Part shown: in pieces, positions 1-8,673 of the stretch
Layout: each line of letters starts with the position of its first letter
Numbering within the stretch: the stretch's first letter is position 1
Assembly (NCBI GenBank): GCA_041394185.1
Contig: JAWKIQ010000002.1
Coordinates: 930,001 to 994,000 of the forward strand
Direction: 5' to 3'
Origin: Acidimicrobiales bacterium
GTDB taxonomy: Bacteria; Actinomycetota; Acidimicrobiia; Acidimicrobiales; Poriferisodalaceae
DNA: 64,000 nucleotides
The notes under the pieces: model-generated
Told to the model about the DNA's origin: nothing
The model's database searches: none
What the model saw: the letters and a program-made list of their open reading frames with translations, nothing else
Made by a program: the position numbers and the translations under genes

Positions 1-684
1 GCCCACCGGTGGGATGATCACGGTGAGCCACTTGAGGATCAGAGAGATCCCGTTGCGCAGCTCGCTGTTTACCAGAGTGAACCGTTTGGCTTCCTGGGCC
101 AGGCTGTTGGCGTAGCTGCCGGCTCCGATTCGGGTGGCCACGAAGCGGCCCGATCCGGAGGCCACGAAGCTTCCTGACAGGACCTCGTCGCCCTCCGACT
201 TGGAGACGGCATCGGATTCGCCGGTCAGCAGGCTCTCGTCCATGTCGAGCCCCACTGCCTCTATGACCGTGCCGTCGACAACGACTTGGTCGCCCGGGCC
301 CACTACGAGCAGATCGTCCTCGACCACCTCGTCTACCGCGACGTGCAGTTCCTGGCCGTCGCGTACGACCCGGGCCACGGGCGCGTTCAGCAGGGCGAGC
401 TCGTCGAGTGTGCGCTTGGCGCGAATCTCTTGCACGATGCCGATGACCGAGTTCGACACGATGACGCCGGCAAACAGGGCGTCGCCGGGCTTGCCCGCCA
501 CCAGGATCAGCACCAACAAGGTGCCCATGATCATGTTGACCGTGGTGAAGATGTTGGCCCGGTAGATCTGGGCGATGGTTCGGCTGGGGCCGTCGAGTGC
601 GACGTTCACTCGCCCCTCGCGCTTGCGCTGTTCGACCTCTTGGGCAGTGAGGCCCGATGAGGCGGGGGTTCTGGCCGAGGACAT
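1..684 (-). CDS. Cation-transporting P-type ATPase, CtpE-like (N-terminal part only)
   Basis: The reverse-strand frame from the ATG at 684-682 is open to the left edge, giving the first ~228 residues; the rest lies outside the window. The cytosolic start is followed by a membrane segment (around IYRANIFTTVNMIMGTLLVL), a second hydrophobic stretch, and an actuator domain with the P-type signature LLTGESDAV (TGES) near residue 155. P-type ATPases pump cations across the inner membrane through a phospho-Asp intermediate; the phosphorylation and nucleotide domains are not visible here. The start resembles mycobacterial CtpE (GLTxxEVxxR...RANxFT...IxxELRAKRTLD), for which calcium uptake has been proposed. 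The family call is firm, the substrate is not. It is divergent from the lgt remnant. Confidence 0.85.
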   Translation of the reverse strand, partial: MSSARTPASSGLTAQEVEQRKREGRVNVALDGPSRTIAQIYRANIFTTVNMIMGTLLVLILVAGKPGDALFAGVIVSNSVIGIVQEIRAKRTLDELALLNAPVARVVRDGQELHVAVDEVVEDDLLVVGPGDQVVVDGTVIEAVGLDMDESLLTGESDAVSKSEGDEVLSGSFVASGSGRFVATRIGAGSYANSLAQEAKRFTLVNSELRNGISLILKWLTVIIPPVG

Positions 685-769
685 CAGTTGATCCTAGAAG
701 CCCGTGCCGGTCGAAAGGCGGCTGGCGGCCGAAGGAAGAACCGAGCGACTTTGTAGGGTTTCTGCGGTG

Positions 770-1618
770 ATGACCCTGTCGATCTCAAGCGCGTTGCTCT
801 CGTCGATTCCGAGCCCTTCGTCGGGGGTTTTGGACATCGGCCCGATTCCGCTGCGCGCCTAAGGCATTTGTATCGGGCTTGGCGTCATCGCCGCAGTGCT
901 GTTGTCTCAGCGTCGGTGGGCCAGCTGCGGCCACGACCCCGACGACATCGCCACCGTGGCTACCTGGGCCGTCCCGGCGGGTGTCGTGGGTGGTCGGCTG
1001 TATCACGTGATCACCGACAACCAGCGGTTTCGAGGCCAGTGGCTCGATGCTTTCAAGATCTGGGAAGGCGGCCTTGGCGTGTGGGGGGCCGTTGCTGGTG
1101 GAGCCGTCGGTGCCTACGTGGTCGCCAAGCGTCGCGGCTACGACCTCGGAGACCTCTTTTATGCCACCGCGCCGGCGATTCCTTTGGCCCAGGCCATCGG
1201 CCGGTTCGGCAACTATTTCAATCAGGAGCTGTTCGGGCGTCCTACCGACGTTCCCTGGGCGCTCGAGATAGACCCCGCACACCGCCCGACCGGATACGAG
1301 GCCTTCGAGACGTTCCACCCGACTTTCCTGTACGAGGCCCTGTGGAATCTGGCGGTGGTTGCGGCGGTCATCTGGGTGGTGCCACGAGTGTTGCCCAACC
1401 TGAGGCGTGGGTTTCACTTCGCCGCCTACGTGTTCCTGTACACGATCGGCCGGCTCTGGATAGAGCTGATGCGAATCGACTCGGCCAACAAGGTTCTCGG
1501 CGTTCGGCTGAATGTGTGGACCAGCATCATCGTCGGCTCCGTCGCAGCGGGGCTGATCTGGTACGGCAACCGCAGTCGAAGCCGCCTGCCCGAGGCTTCC
1601 GCGGAATCGGTGACCTAA
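770..1618 (+). pseudogene. lgt: Prolipoprotein diacylglyceryl transferase interrupted by an in-frame TAA
   Basis: From the ATG at 770 the frame reads an Lgt N-terminus (SIPSPSSGVLDIGPIPLRA), then TAA at 860-862, then continues in the same frame as GICIGLGVIAAVLL and on to the stop at 1616-1618. The stop replaces the conserved Tyr of the Lgt motif (LRAYG; TAC/TAT to TAA is one base). Downstream parts are intact: GRFGNYFNQELFG (family signature) and HPTFLYE, plus several membrane segments. Lgt transfers diacylglycerol to the lipobox Cys of prolipoproteins. A GTG at 896 could restart translation but would lose the first ~42 residues, including the first membrane helix, and has no clear ribosome binding site. 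Either a true nonsense mutation or a one-base sequence error; the rest shows no decay. Confidence 0.85.
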
Positions 1619-1632
1619 ACCATCGTCGGAGC

Positions 1633-1659
1633 TAAACCGGCCCTACGGACGGTCGACGG
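1633..1659 (+). promoter_or_regulatory. Candidate FliA-type promoter for the flgB operon
   Basis: TAAA at 1633-1636, 15 nt, then GTCGACGG at 1652-1659. This matches the element found before other flagellar genes in the window and resembles the known sigma-28 form TAAA-N15-GCCGATAA. It would give a ~118-nt leader to flgB. A small hairpin follows at once (GTCTGT at 1661-1666, ACAGAC at 1672-1677). Inference from pattern only. Confidence 0.45.
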
Positions 1660-1783
1660 GGTCTGTACCACACAGACGAGGTCGGCTCTGAGGGCCCACC
1701 CCGGTCTGCCATGGATCGATGACATCGGCACGGATGCCGAAAGGCAAACAAGTTCGTGTCTGCTCGCAAGAGCAGACGAATCG

Positions 1784-2164
1784 ATGGGATTCGACATGGC
1801 TGGAATCGCACTTGGCGATGGTCTGCTCGACATCACCTCATACGCTCTGAACGGTCTGACCCGGCGCGCTGAGGTTCGGGCCAACAACGTGGCCAACAGC
1901 GCCACGCCGAACTTCCTCGCGTCCACGGTCGATTTCGAGACGTCCCTGCGGGAAAAGATCGCCGACCGAGATTTCGACGCAATGGCCGAGCGCAGCCATT
2001 CGGTTCACCTGGCCGATGGCTTCATCGACGAGCGCGGCAACAGCGTCGATCTCGAGATGGAGACGACCAATCTGGTGCAGGACAACCTGCTGTTCCAGGC
2101 GGTCATCAACGGGTTCAACTACAAGGTCGGAATCCTGCGCCGAGCGATGGGTAACAACGCATGA
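1784..2164 (+). CDS. flgB: Flagellar basal-body rod protein FlgB
   Basis: 126 aa, normal FlgB length. The N-terminal region carries the rod/hook signature RAEVRANNVANSATPNF (residues ~29-45), and the C-terminus ends in the usual coiled segment (NLVQDNLLFQAVINGFNYKVGILRRAMG). FlgB is a proximal rod subunit at the base of the axial structure, exported by the flagellar type III apparatus. The ATG at 1784 gives MGFDMAGIALG; an ATG at 1796 is equally possible since neither has a strong Shine-Dalgarno. The stop overlaps the flgC start (ATGA), so the two are translationally coupled. First gene of the forward flagellar cluster. Confidence 0.95.
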   Translation: MGFDMAGIALGDGLLDITSYALNGLTRRAEVRANNVANSATPNFLASTVDFETSLREKIADRDFDAMAERSHSVHLADGFIDERGNSVDLEMETTNLVQDNLLFQAVINGFNYKVGILRRAMGNNA

Positions 2165-2559
2165 GCGGGCCCTTTGATGCGATCGAGTTCGCCGCGACGG
2201 GTGCGTCTATGGCGAGCACATGGATGGACGTTCTGGGCCACAACCTGGCCAACGTCAACACGACCACCCGCACCGGCGAAGAGCCCTTCAGGGCCAAGTA
2301 TCTGATTGTCAAGGAGAACTCGCGCCGCGAGGGCGTCGACATGGCCGACATCGTGTCTGTAGCCGGCGATGCCCCACTGCGATACGACCCCGACAATCCG
2401 CTGGCCGACGAGGATGGATTGGTCCAAGGACCTCTGATCGACGTGGCCGGCCAGATGTCGGACATGATCCTCGCCAGCCGGCACTACCAGCTGAACCTGC
2501 AGGTCGTCAGGGCCGCCGAAGAGGCGTACCAGGCGGCGCTGGGTATCGGGAGGCCGTGA
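2161..2559 (+). CDS. flgC: Flagellar basal-body rod protein FlgC
   Basis: 132 aa. The N-terminal rod motif GHNLANVNTTTRTGEEPFRAKY and the C-terminal assembly segment DMILASRHYQLNLQVVRAAEEAYQAALGIGR are both present and typical of FlgC. It forms part of the proximal rod with FlgB. The start overlaps the flgB stop by 4 nt and its own stop overlaps the fliE start (TGATG), so flgB-flgC-fliE is one coupled unit. Confidence 0.96.
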   Translation: MSGPFDAIEFAATGASMASTWMDVLGHNLANVNTTTRTGEEPFRAKYLIVKENSRREGVDMADIVSVAGDAPLRYDPDNPLADEDGLVQGPLIDVAGQMSDMILASRHYQLNLQVVRAAEEAYQAALGIGRP

Positions 2560-2846
2560 TGATTCCGTCCGTTTCAGGCATCGGCGGCGCAGCCGTCGGT
2601 CGCATGGCTTCTCCGCAGGCCGCGGGTGCGGGCTTCGGAGACGCGCTTCAGGGCGCACTCCAGTCGGTGTCGGACAAGGAACGAGCCGCAGACTCTATGG
2701 TCACCGCGCTGGCCGCCGGCGAAGACGTCGAGTTGAGCGATGTGGCGGTGGCCACCACCGAGGCCGCGTTGGCGGTCGAGTTGCTGGTGACGGTGAGAGA
2801 CCAGGCGGTTTCGGCGTACCAGCAGATTGCGAGCCTGCAGCTGTGA
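2559..2846 (+). CDS. fliE: Flagellar hook-basal body protein FliE
   Basis: 95 aa starting at the ATG at 2559, which overlaps the flgC stop. FliE joins the MS ring to the rod. The conserved half is seen at the C-terminus: GFGDALQGALQSVSDKERAADSMVTALAAGEDVELSDVAVATTEAALAVELLVTVRDQAVSAYQQI, with the family's VSxxExxAxxxxxxxxxGexxdxhxvxxAxxxAxxxxxxxxxVRdkxxxAYxei pattern (Asp/Val in place of the usual His). It follows flgC directly and precedes fliI. Confidence 0.93.
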   Translation: MIPSVSGIGGAAVGRMASPQAAGAGFGDALQGALQSVSDKERAADSMVTALAAGEDVELSDVAVATTEAALAVELLVTVRDQAVSAYQQIASLQL

Positions 2847-4198
2847 TGTTGACCGACCGCGCCCGCGAATCCACTGCGGTTTCTCGCCACCCCATCGAGG
2901 TGGTGAGCGATCTGACGCGCAGTGTCGCAGCCGTCGAAACCGTCGACAGGCGCGGTCGCCTGGCCCGGGTCACAGAGGGCAGGGTCGAGGTCAGAGGTCT
3001 TCAGGTCAGGCATGGGGACATGCTGGCCATATCGGGCCAGGGCCACGAGGTTCTCGCCCAAACGATCGCGGTGACACCCCATGGGGCGATAGCGGCCCTG
3101 TTCGATGTCAGCGACGGCTTGGGCCAGGGCGACCAGGTGCGCCTCATCGACGATCCACCCGTGCGGGCCAGTGCTGCCCTGTTGGGTCGGGTCATCGACG
3201 CGCTTGGCCGGCCGCTCGACGACAAGGGCCCGCTGGTCGGCGAGCGGGTCGAGCTTCGCAACGAACGGCCCAACCCGCTGCGCCGTACGCGAATCGACAA
3301 GCCGCTGTCGACCGGTGTTCGTGTGATCGATGTGATGACTCCGCTGGCCAAGGGCCAGCGCATGGGCCTGTTCGGTGGCTCAGGTGTGGGCAAGTCGACC
3401 TTGCTGGGCATGATGGCCCGCGGTGTCGACTCGGATCTGAACGTCGTCGCCCTGATCGGCGAGCGCGGCCGAGAGGTCCGCGAGATGATCGAAGACGAGC
3501 TGGGCCCAGAGGGTATGGCGCGCAGTGTTGTCGTGGTCGCGACCTCCGACGAGCCTGCCATCATGCGTCGACGCGCCGGCGAGCTGGCTGTGCGACTGGC
3601 CGAGTACTTCGCCGATGCCGGTTCGGACGTGACATTGTTCTTCGACTCTCTGACCCGGCTGGCCATGGCCGAGCGCGAATTGGGTCTGGCCGCAGGTGAG
3701 CCACCGACCGCGCGTGGCTACACCCCTTCGGTGTTCGCACTGCTGCCCGCCTTGCTGGAGCGAACCGGCCCGCGCGAGCGGGGCTCGATCACCGGCCTGT
3801 TCACAGTGCTGGTCGACGGCGACGACATGAACGACCCCATCGCCGACAGCGCCCGGTCGATTCTGGACGGCCACATCGTGCTGGATCGACGTCTGGCCCA
3901 CCAGGGTCGCTACCCCGCGGTCGATCCTTTGGCATCGATCAGTCGCCTGGCTTCGGCCATCAGCGAACCCGAAGACGCCGCTGCGGCCACATCTCTGCGG
4001 GCCATGATGGCGGCGGTCGAAGAGGTGCGCGACCTCGTCGAAGTGGGCGCGTACGCACCCGGTTCGAACCCCACCGCCGACCAGGGCCTGCTGATCGAGG
4101 CCGACATCAGGGCTTTGCTCGGTCAGGCCCCCGATGATCTGGTACACGCCGATGAGTCGCGTGAACGGGCCAAGGCGATCGTCGAGAGGGTCCGATGA
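2846..4198 (+). CDS. fliI: Flagellum-specific ATPase FliI
   Basis: About 450 aa. FliI is the hexameric ATPase that helps deliver export substrates to the FlhA/FlhB gate. An N-terminal beta-barrel domain (residues ~10-95) is followed by the F1-beta-like ATPase domain with Walker A GGSGVGKST (residue ~175), Walker B VTLFFDSLTRLAMAERE, and the C-terminal hydrophobic/helical domain. The ATG at 2846 overlaps the fliE stop (TGATG); a GTG three bases earlier (2843) would add one residue. Unusual for the textbook order, fliF, fliG and fliH are not beside it but ~26 kb away on the other strand. The stop overlaps fliJ (ATGA). Confidence 0.97.
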   Translation: MLTDRARESTAVSRHPIEVVSDLTRSVAAVETVDRRGRLARVTEGRVEVRGLQVRHGDMLAISGQGHEVLAQTIAVTPHGAIAALFDVSDGLGQGDQVRLIDDPPVRASAALLGRVIDALGRPLDDKGPLVGERVELRNERPNPLRRTRIDKPLSTGVRVIDVMTPLAKGQRMGLFGGSGVGKSTLLGMMARGVDSDLNVVALIGERGREVREMIEDELGPEGMARSVVVVATSDEPAIMRRRAGELAVRLAEYFADAGSDVTLFFDSLTRLAMAERELGLAAGEPPTARGYTPSVFALLPALLERTGPRERGSITGLFTVLVDGDDMNDPIADSARSILDGHIVLDRRLAHQGRYPAVDPLASISRLASAISEPEDAAAATSLRAMMAAVEEVRDLVEVGAYAPGSNPTADQGLLIEADIRALLGQAPDDLVHADESRERAKAIVERVR

Positions 4199-4632
4199 GC
4201 GGCCGGGAATCTCGCCTCGATGTCGTGGCCCGCATTCGGCGGCTCCGCGAACGCAGCGCCCAGCGACAGTTGGCCGACGCCCAGCTGCGCTACCAGCGCG
4301 CCCACGAGAAGATCGAAGAGCTGCGCAAGCCTGCTCTCGAAGCTGACGACCACCTCGACGTCGTGAAGCTGATGGCCCTGCGCATCCAGGGCATCCGCAG
4401 CGCTGAAGAGTTCGAGCTGGCGGCCGAAGAGCTTCGCCACACCAACGCCGAAGTCGCCGAGGCGATGGAGGCGGTGCGCCACGCCACCAGCCGTCGCAAG
4501 GCGGTCGAGAACCTGGCAGAGCGCAGGCGGCTCGCGTCCGCTGCGGTGGCGGCCCGTGCGTCCCAAGCCGCTTTGGACGAGCTCGTGATCATGAGGGAAG
4601 CCATGAAGGACAGGAGCTGGATGGATGACTGA
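4195..4632 (+). CDS. fliJ: FliJ-like flagellar export chaperone
   Basis: 145 aa, almost entirely charged alpha-helix and predicted coiled coil (Arg/Glu/Ala-rich heptads throughout), as expected for FliJ, the stalk-like protein that contacts the FliI ring and FlhA. Sequence alone is weak because FliJ diverges fast; position directly after fliI, with a 4-nt overlap, carries the call. Its stop lies inside the start of the following transglycosylase gene. Confidence 0.75.
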   Translation: MSGRESRLDVVARIRRLRERSAQRQLADAQLRYQRAHEKIEELRKPALEADDHLDVVKLMALRIQGIRSAEEFELAAEELRHTNAEVAEAMEAVRHATSRRKAVENLAERRRLASAAVAARASQAALDELVIMREAMKDRSWMDD

Positions 4633-5308
4633 GATCTCCCGCATCTCGTCGCAGGCAGCACTGCCGACCATCTCGCGGATGACCGGGCTGGTTCGGTTTG
4701 CCGACCTGCTGGCCACCGCGCAGCCGATGGGCCCAGAGCTGAACCTTCCCGATCAACTCGAGCCGACCGCGCTGGCTCCTGCCTGGGCTCCCAACGCCGG
4801 ATCCATTCCTGGCATCGTCGGCGGTTCGACACTGTCTAGTGGGGCGGTCGGGGCGCTGCCAGAGCGAGCCGGTCAGTGGATCTCCCACATCGAATCCGCA
4901 GCCGCACGCTACGGGCTCGACCCAAACCTGCTGACTGCCCTGGTGTGGACCGAGTCGGCCTTCAGGCCCGATGCCGTATCCCCCGCGGGTGCGATCGGCC
5001 TGGGTCAGCTGATGCCGGGAACCGCGGCCGGCCTGGGTGTCGATCCCAACGATCCGGTGGCCAACCTCGACGGAGCTGCCAGGTATCTGCGCCAACAACT
5101 CGATCGGTTCGGTTCTGTCGATCTGGCCCTGGCGGCCTACAACGCCGGGCCGGGCAGGGTCGAGCGTTCGGGTGGCATCCCCAACATCGCCGAAACACAG
5201 GCCTACGTGCGCATCGTCTCGTCTCGGTTCGAGACCCTCAAGGGTCGGGCCGACGGAGCGATCGCCGACAGCACCCAGCCCGGGCAACCGGCGACAGGAG
5301 AAGCATGA
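4625..5308 (+). CDS. Lytic transglycosylase, SLT domain
   Basis: 227 aa. The C-terminal ~130 residues are a soluble lytic transglycosylase domain: TALVWTESAFRPDAVSPAGA with the catalytic Glu at about residue 109, the motif GLGQLMPGTA, and AAYNAGPGRV. Such enzymes cut glycan strands of peptidoglycan; in flagellar clusters they make room for the rod, the job done in many bacteria by FlgJ, which is not otherwise seen here. The N-terminal ~70 residues show no clear signal peptide, so it may be exported through the flagellar channel. It overlaps both neighbours (fliJ by 8 nt, fliK by 4 nt), consistent with a dedicated flagellar role. Confidence 0.88.
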   Translation: MTEISRISSQAALPTISRMTGLVRFADLLATAQPMGPELNLPDQLEPTALAPAWAPNAGSIPGIVGGSTLSSGAVGALPERAGQWISHIESAAARYGLDPNLLTALVWTESAFRPDAVSPAGAIGLGQLMPGTAAGLGVDPNDPVANLDGAARYLRQQLDRFGSVDLALAAYNAGPGRVERSGGIPNIAETQAYVRIVSSRFETLKGRADGAIADSTQPGQPATGEA

Positions 5309-6861
5309 CATCGGCCATTTCCCCTGCGTTGGCAACGTTGCCTCGGCCCGGCCTTGGCGCATCTTCGCGCTCGCGCGTCGCCGAATCGTTCGGTGACCTC
5401 ATGGGCGACGTGCCCTATTGGTCTCACCACACCAACGTCGACCCGTCGCGCGACCAGGATCGACCGGTCGATCGCCCGCACGCACACGAGGCGCAGCGCT
5501 CGGGTGAGCGAACCCCGAGCAGTGACGGCCGAGATGACAACGAGGCGAAAGCCGACCCAGACGCCGCCGAGGCGGGCGAAGTGGCGGCCTCGATGTGGTC
5601 GCGCCAGGACACCCCCGCCGCTCAGGACGTGGATGCTGCGGACGAGCCGACCGCCACAGCTTCGTCTGCGGCTGGCGCCGAACCCCTCGACACTGACGTG
5701 CCCACGAGTGGGTCCGCGGTTGGGGTCGACAACGCTGGACCCGTCGAGGTTGGGGCCTCCGACGTTGGCCTCGACGAGCTCGCGTCTGTCGAAGCGAAAT
5801 CGATTGGTGAACCGATCGACCCAGACCCAGCCAACCCGACCATGGCGCTGGTCCACAGGGCCCTGGCCGAGGCGCGCAAGGCCGCGAAGGGTAGCGATGC
5901 TTCGGACGAGCCCGCTGCTGCGGTCGGCGGGGTTTCGTCAGCCGACGGCGAGGACAACAACGACCTCGCGGCCGGCGATGCGGCTGCAGCTCGATCCGAG
6001 GCTCAGCAAGCTGCTTCGACGACGGCAATTGCGGCTGGCCAGCTTCTCGAATCGGGACCCTCCGATCCGCCGGTCGCAACCGACCAGAGCTCTGCAGCAG
6101 ATGCAACGCCTGGGGTAGGTGCCGCGGAGGCCGTAACCACTGCCGCCGGGTCGGCGATCAACTCGACCGACGAACTCCGCACCCCAGTCTCCGACGAAGC
6201 AGTCTCCGACGAAGCAGTTCCCGACGAAGCGGTCGCCACCGAAGCAGTTTCCAACGAGATGGCGGGCGACACCGCCGCCGACGAACTCGCCTCGGGAGAC
6301 GGTTCGACCGAGACCGCCCAACTCGATGCGGCACCGGTCACCTCGCAGGCCGCGATGGATCAGGCCGCCGAGTTGGCTGCCGACTTTGCAGCTGCATCCA
6401 GGCCCCCGCAGAGCCCTGCCCACATACTGCGCTCTGGGTTCGAACTGGCCAGCTCGGGGATCTCCCGCAGCGCGGCCATGTTGGTCGAGCGTGTGCTCGA
6501 CGCGGTGGACAGAGCAGCGTCGTTGCCGCCACCCCGCGCCGTGACGCTGGATCTCGAGGAGCAGCACGGCATCAAGATTCGGGTCGTGTCGGAGCCTGGC
6601 GGGGTCAGCGTGACGGTCGACGATGCCGGCGCCGGCACGGCCGATGCCAACCGGTGGCAGCGCGACCTGTCGGACATGCTCGACAAACGGCGCCAGAACA
6701 ACAGCGCCGGGTTCGAAAGCGCGGCAGTCGCCGCGGGGGCAACGGCTGGCGTGCGCGCCGCCGGGCCCGACAACTCGGCCCGTTTCATGAACAGATCTGC
6801 GTCGATCAGCTCGTTGGTTGCGCAGTCGACGGGCCCGGGCTCGTTCGACGGAAGGCTCTAG
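5305..6861 (+). CDS. fliK: Flagellar hook-length control protein FliK (divergent)
   Basis: 518 aa from the ATG at 5305, which overlaps the previous stop; longer readings upstream would run through the transglycosylase gene. FliK is the secreted ruler that switches export from hook to filament substrates. Residues ~30-370 are low complexity, rich in Ala, Asp, Glu, Pro and Ser and strongly acidic. The conserved-like part is near the C-terminus (residues ~410-450), a VTLDLEEQHGIKIRVV...GVSVTVDD segment resembling the FliK C-terminal domain. Position between export genes and flgD/flgE supports the call. A short in-frame tandem repeat lies inside the acidic region. Confidence 0.75.
   Translation: MTSAISPALATLPRPGLGASSRSRVAESFGDLMGDVPYWSHHTNVDPSRDQDRPVDRPHAHEAQRSGERTPSSDGRDDNEAKADPDAAEAGEVAASMWSRQDTPAAQDVDAADEPTATASSAAGAEPLDTDVPTSGSAVGVDNAGPVEVGASDVGLDELASVEAKSIGEPIDPDPANPTMALVHRALAEARKAAKGSDASDEPAAAVGGVSSADGEDNNDLAAGDAAAARSEAQQAASTTAIAAGQLLESGPSDPPVATDQSSAADATPGVGAAEAVTTAAGSAINSTDELRTPVSDEAVSDEAVPDEAVATEAVSNEMAGDTAADELASGDGSTETAQLDAAPVTSQAAMDQAAELAADFAAASRPPQSPAHILRSGFELASSGISRSAAMLVERVLDAVDRAASLPPPRAVTLDLEEQHGIKIRVVSEPGGVSVTVDDAGAGTADANRWQRDLSDMLDKRRQNNSAGFESAAVAAGATAGVRAAGPDNSARFMNRSASISSLVAQSTGPGSFDGRL
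6187..6261 (+). repeat. 15-bp in-frame tandem repeat in fliK
   Basis: Five units of 15 bp in a row. The first two are identical (GTCTCCGACGAAGCA) and the next three are increasingly diverged, encoding SDEAV-SDEAV-PDEAV-ATEAV-SNEM. A coding minisatellite in the ruler region; gain or loss of units would lengthen or shorten FliK by 5 residues without a frameshift. Confidence 0.85.
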
Positions 6862-6872
6862 AGGAGCACAAC

Positions 6873-7274
6873 ATGATCAGCTCGATAACGCCCAGTCTCA
6901 AATCGGCCGAAGGATCAACCGGTCTCGGCTCCATGAGCACAGACCTGTTCATGGAGCTGCTGGTTGCCCAGCTCAGGCATCAGAACCCAATGGAACCCAT
7001 GGATGGTTCGGCGCTGCTGCAGCAGACCAGCCAGTTGGCCAACGTCGAGGCTGTGCAACAACTTGCGAGCCTCCAGTCGCACATCGTCGGCATCGGCCAG
7101 TTCAGTACCGCCTCGGCCATGATCGGGCGAACCGTCGTGGCCGACCACCCGGCTGCCGGCGAGATAACCGGCGTGGTGTCCGCTGTGAGGGCGTCACCAA
7201 GCGGGCCGATTCTCAGCGTCGACGGCTACGAGGTGTCCATCGACGAAGTCCTCGAAGTGCGGGCCGACGCCTAG
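6873..7274 (+). CDS. flgD: Hook assembly scaffold protein FlgD (short form)
   Basis: 133 aa starting at ATG 6873 with a GAGGAG ribosome binding site at 6861-6866. FlgD caps the growing hook and is discarded later. The N-terminal conserved block FMELLVAQLRHQNPMEPMDGSALLQQTSQLANVEAVQQL is unmistakable. The following short beta region (IGRTVVA...GEITGVVSAVRASPSGPILSVDGYEVSIDEVLEV) corresponds to the minimal FlgD core. The longer Tudor/FnIII extension of enterobacterial FlgD is missing, as in many Gram-positive FlgD proteins. Confidence 0.95.
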   Translation: MISSITPSLKSAEGSTGLGSMSTDLFMELLVAQLRHQNPMEPMDGSALLQQTSQLANVEAVQQLASLQSHIVGIGQFSTASAMIGRTVVADHPAAGEITGVVSAVRASPSGPILSVDGYEVSIDEVLEVRADA

Positions 7275-7346
7275 CCCTCGATCATCCACCAGCCAGTCAC
7301 CCACTCAAACCAAGAACCCAAACCCCACCACAGAAGGAACGACAAA

Positions 7347-8576
7347 ATGCTGCGATCAATGTTTGCCGGAGTCAGCGGCCTTCGGAGCCATCAGACGGTC
7401 ATGGACGTTGTCGGCAACAACATCGCGAACGTCAACACGGCCGGCTTCAAAGCCAGCACCGTGACCTTTGCGGAGTCGATCTCTCAGGTACTGAGAGGCG
7501 CTTCGGGCACATCGGCCGACCGCGCCGGAATCAACCCGGCCCAGATCGGTCTGGGTGTCAAGGTGGCCCAGATCGAAGGTGTGTTCACACAGGGCGCCAG
7601 CCAGGCGACCGGCCGCAACACCGACCTCGCCATCCAGGGCGACGGGTTCTTCATCGTCGATGACGGTGCCGGAGGCCGCGCCTATACCAGGCTCGGTTCT
7701 TTCACATTCGACGAGTTGGGCATGCTGGCCACCGGTGCCGGAGCCTTCGTGCAGGGCTGGCAGGCAGACGCCAGTGGAGCTATCGACACGAATGGACCGG
7801 TGCAGAACCTGCAGGTTCCGCTGGGTCAGGTGATCGACCCGATTCCGACCAGCGAGGTTTCGGTGGGCGGCAGCCTTTCGTCGGATACCGCCATCGGTGG
7901 GGTGGCGACAACTTCGATCGAGATCTTCGACTCGCTGGGCGTGGCCCACGAGCTGATGCTCACCTTCACCAAGACGGCGCTGAACGATTGGAGCGTCGCA
8001 GGCACCATCGACGGCAACGCGGCAACGCTCGCCCCCGCCGTCGTGCAGTTCGACACCTCCGGCCAGCTCACCAGCGCCCCAACGTTGGCCCTGTCCGGCT
8101 ATACCCCTCCCGGCGCTGCGGCGTTGACCTTCGACATCGAACTGGGCTCGAGCCTTCCTCTCGTTCAGTTCGGTGGCGAGTCGACTATGGAGGCCAAGAA
8201 CAAGGACGGCCAGGCCATCGGTCACCTGACGGGATTCTCGATTTCGGACACCGGCGTCATCGACGGCCAGTTCTCGAACGGCGAGAGCAAGACCCTGGGC
8301 CAGATTGCCACCGCCTCGTTCTCGAACCCTGCCGGCTTGTTGAGGGCCACCGACTCGACATATCAGGTGTCGGTCAACTCGGGTGAGCCTCTGGTGGGCA
8401 TGCCAGGCACCGGCAATCGCGGGCTCATGTCGAGCGGCACGCTCGAGATGTCGAACGTCGACCTGTCGCGCGAGTTCACCAACCTCATCATCGCCCAGCG
8501 CGGCTTCCAGGCGAACTCTCGTGTGATCACGACTACTGACGAGCTGTTGTCTGATCTCGTGAACATCAAGCGGTAG
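7347..8576 (+). CDS. flgE: Flagellar hook protein FlgE
   Basis: 409 aa. Hook subunit. It has the N-terminal rod/hook motif MDVVGNNIANVNTAGFKAS, the internal AIQGDGFFIVDD block (residues ~95), two D1/D2-like beta domains, and the C-terminal motif SNVDLSREFTNLIIAQRGFQANSRVITTTDELL. It is the only hook-type (FlgE/F/G) gene in the window; no separate distal-rod flgF or flgG copy is seen. The ATG follows AGAAGGAA. The 72-nt leader between flgD and flgE is nearly free of G and T (C/A-rich), so probably unstructured, which may favour high translation. Confidence 0.97.
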   Translation: MLRSMFAGVSGLRSHQTVMDVVGNNIANVNTAGFKASTVTFAESISQVLRGASGTSADRAGINPAQIGLGVKVAQIEGVFTQGASQATGRNTDLAIQGDGFFIVDDGAGGRAYTRLGSFTFDELGMLATGAGAFVQGWQADASGAIDTNGPVQNLQVPLGQVIDPIPTSEVSVGGSLSSDTAIGGVATTSIEIFDSLGVAHELMLTFTKTALNDWSVAGTIDGNAATLAPAVVQFDTSGQLTSAPTLALSGYTPPGAAALTFDIELGSSLPLVQFGGESTMEAKNKDGQAIGHLTGFSISDTGVIDGQFSNGESKTLGQIATASFSNPAGLLRATDSTYQVSVNSGEPLVGMPGTGNRGLMSSGTLEMSNVDLSREFTNLIIAQRGFQANSRVITTTDELLSDLVNIKR

Positions 8577-8673
8577 TAGAAGCCGGTTGAGTTAGCACTC
8601 TTAGTGGTCGTATCAGTGATTGTGTTCGGACCTAACCACTTATGCCCGGGTCCTGGGAGTCGACGAACCCCTG

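Noticed and set aside
8591..8599. TTAGCACTC, the left half of a CIRCE heat-shock operator, before flbD
   Set aside because: The right half GAGTGCTAA is missing at the required distance and flbD is not a heat-shock gene.
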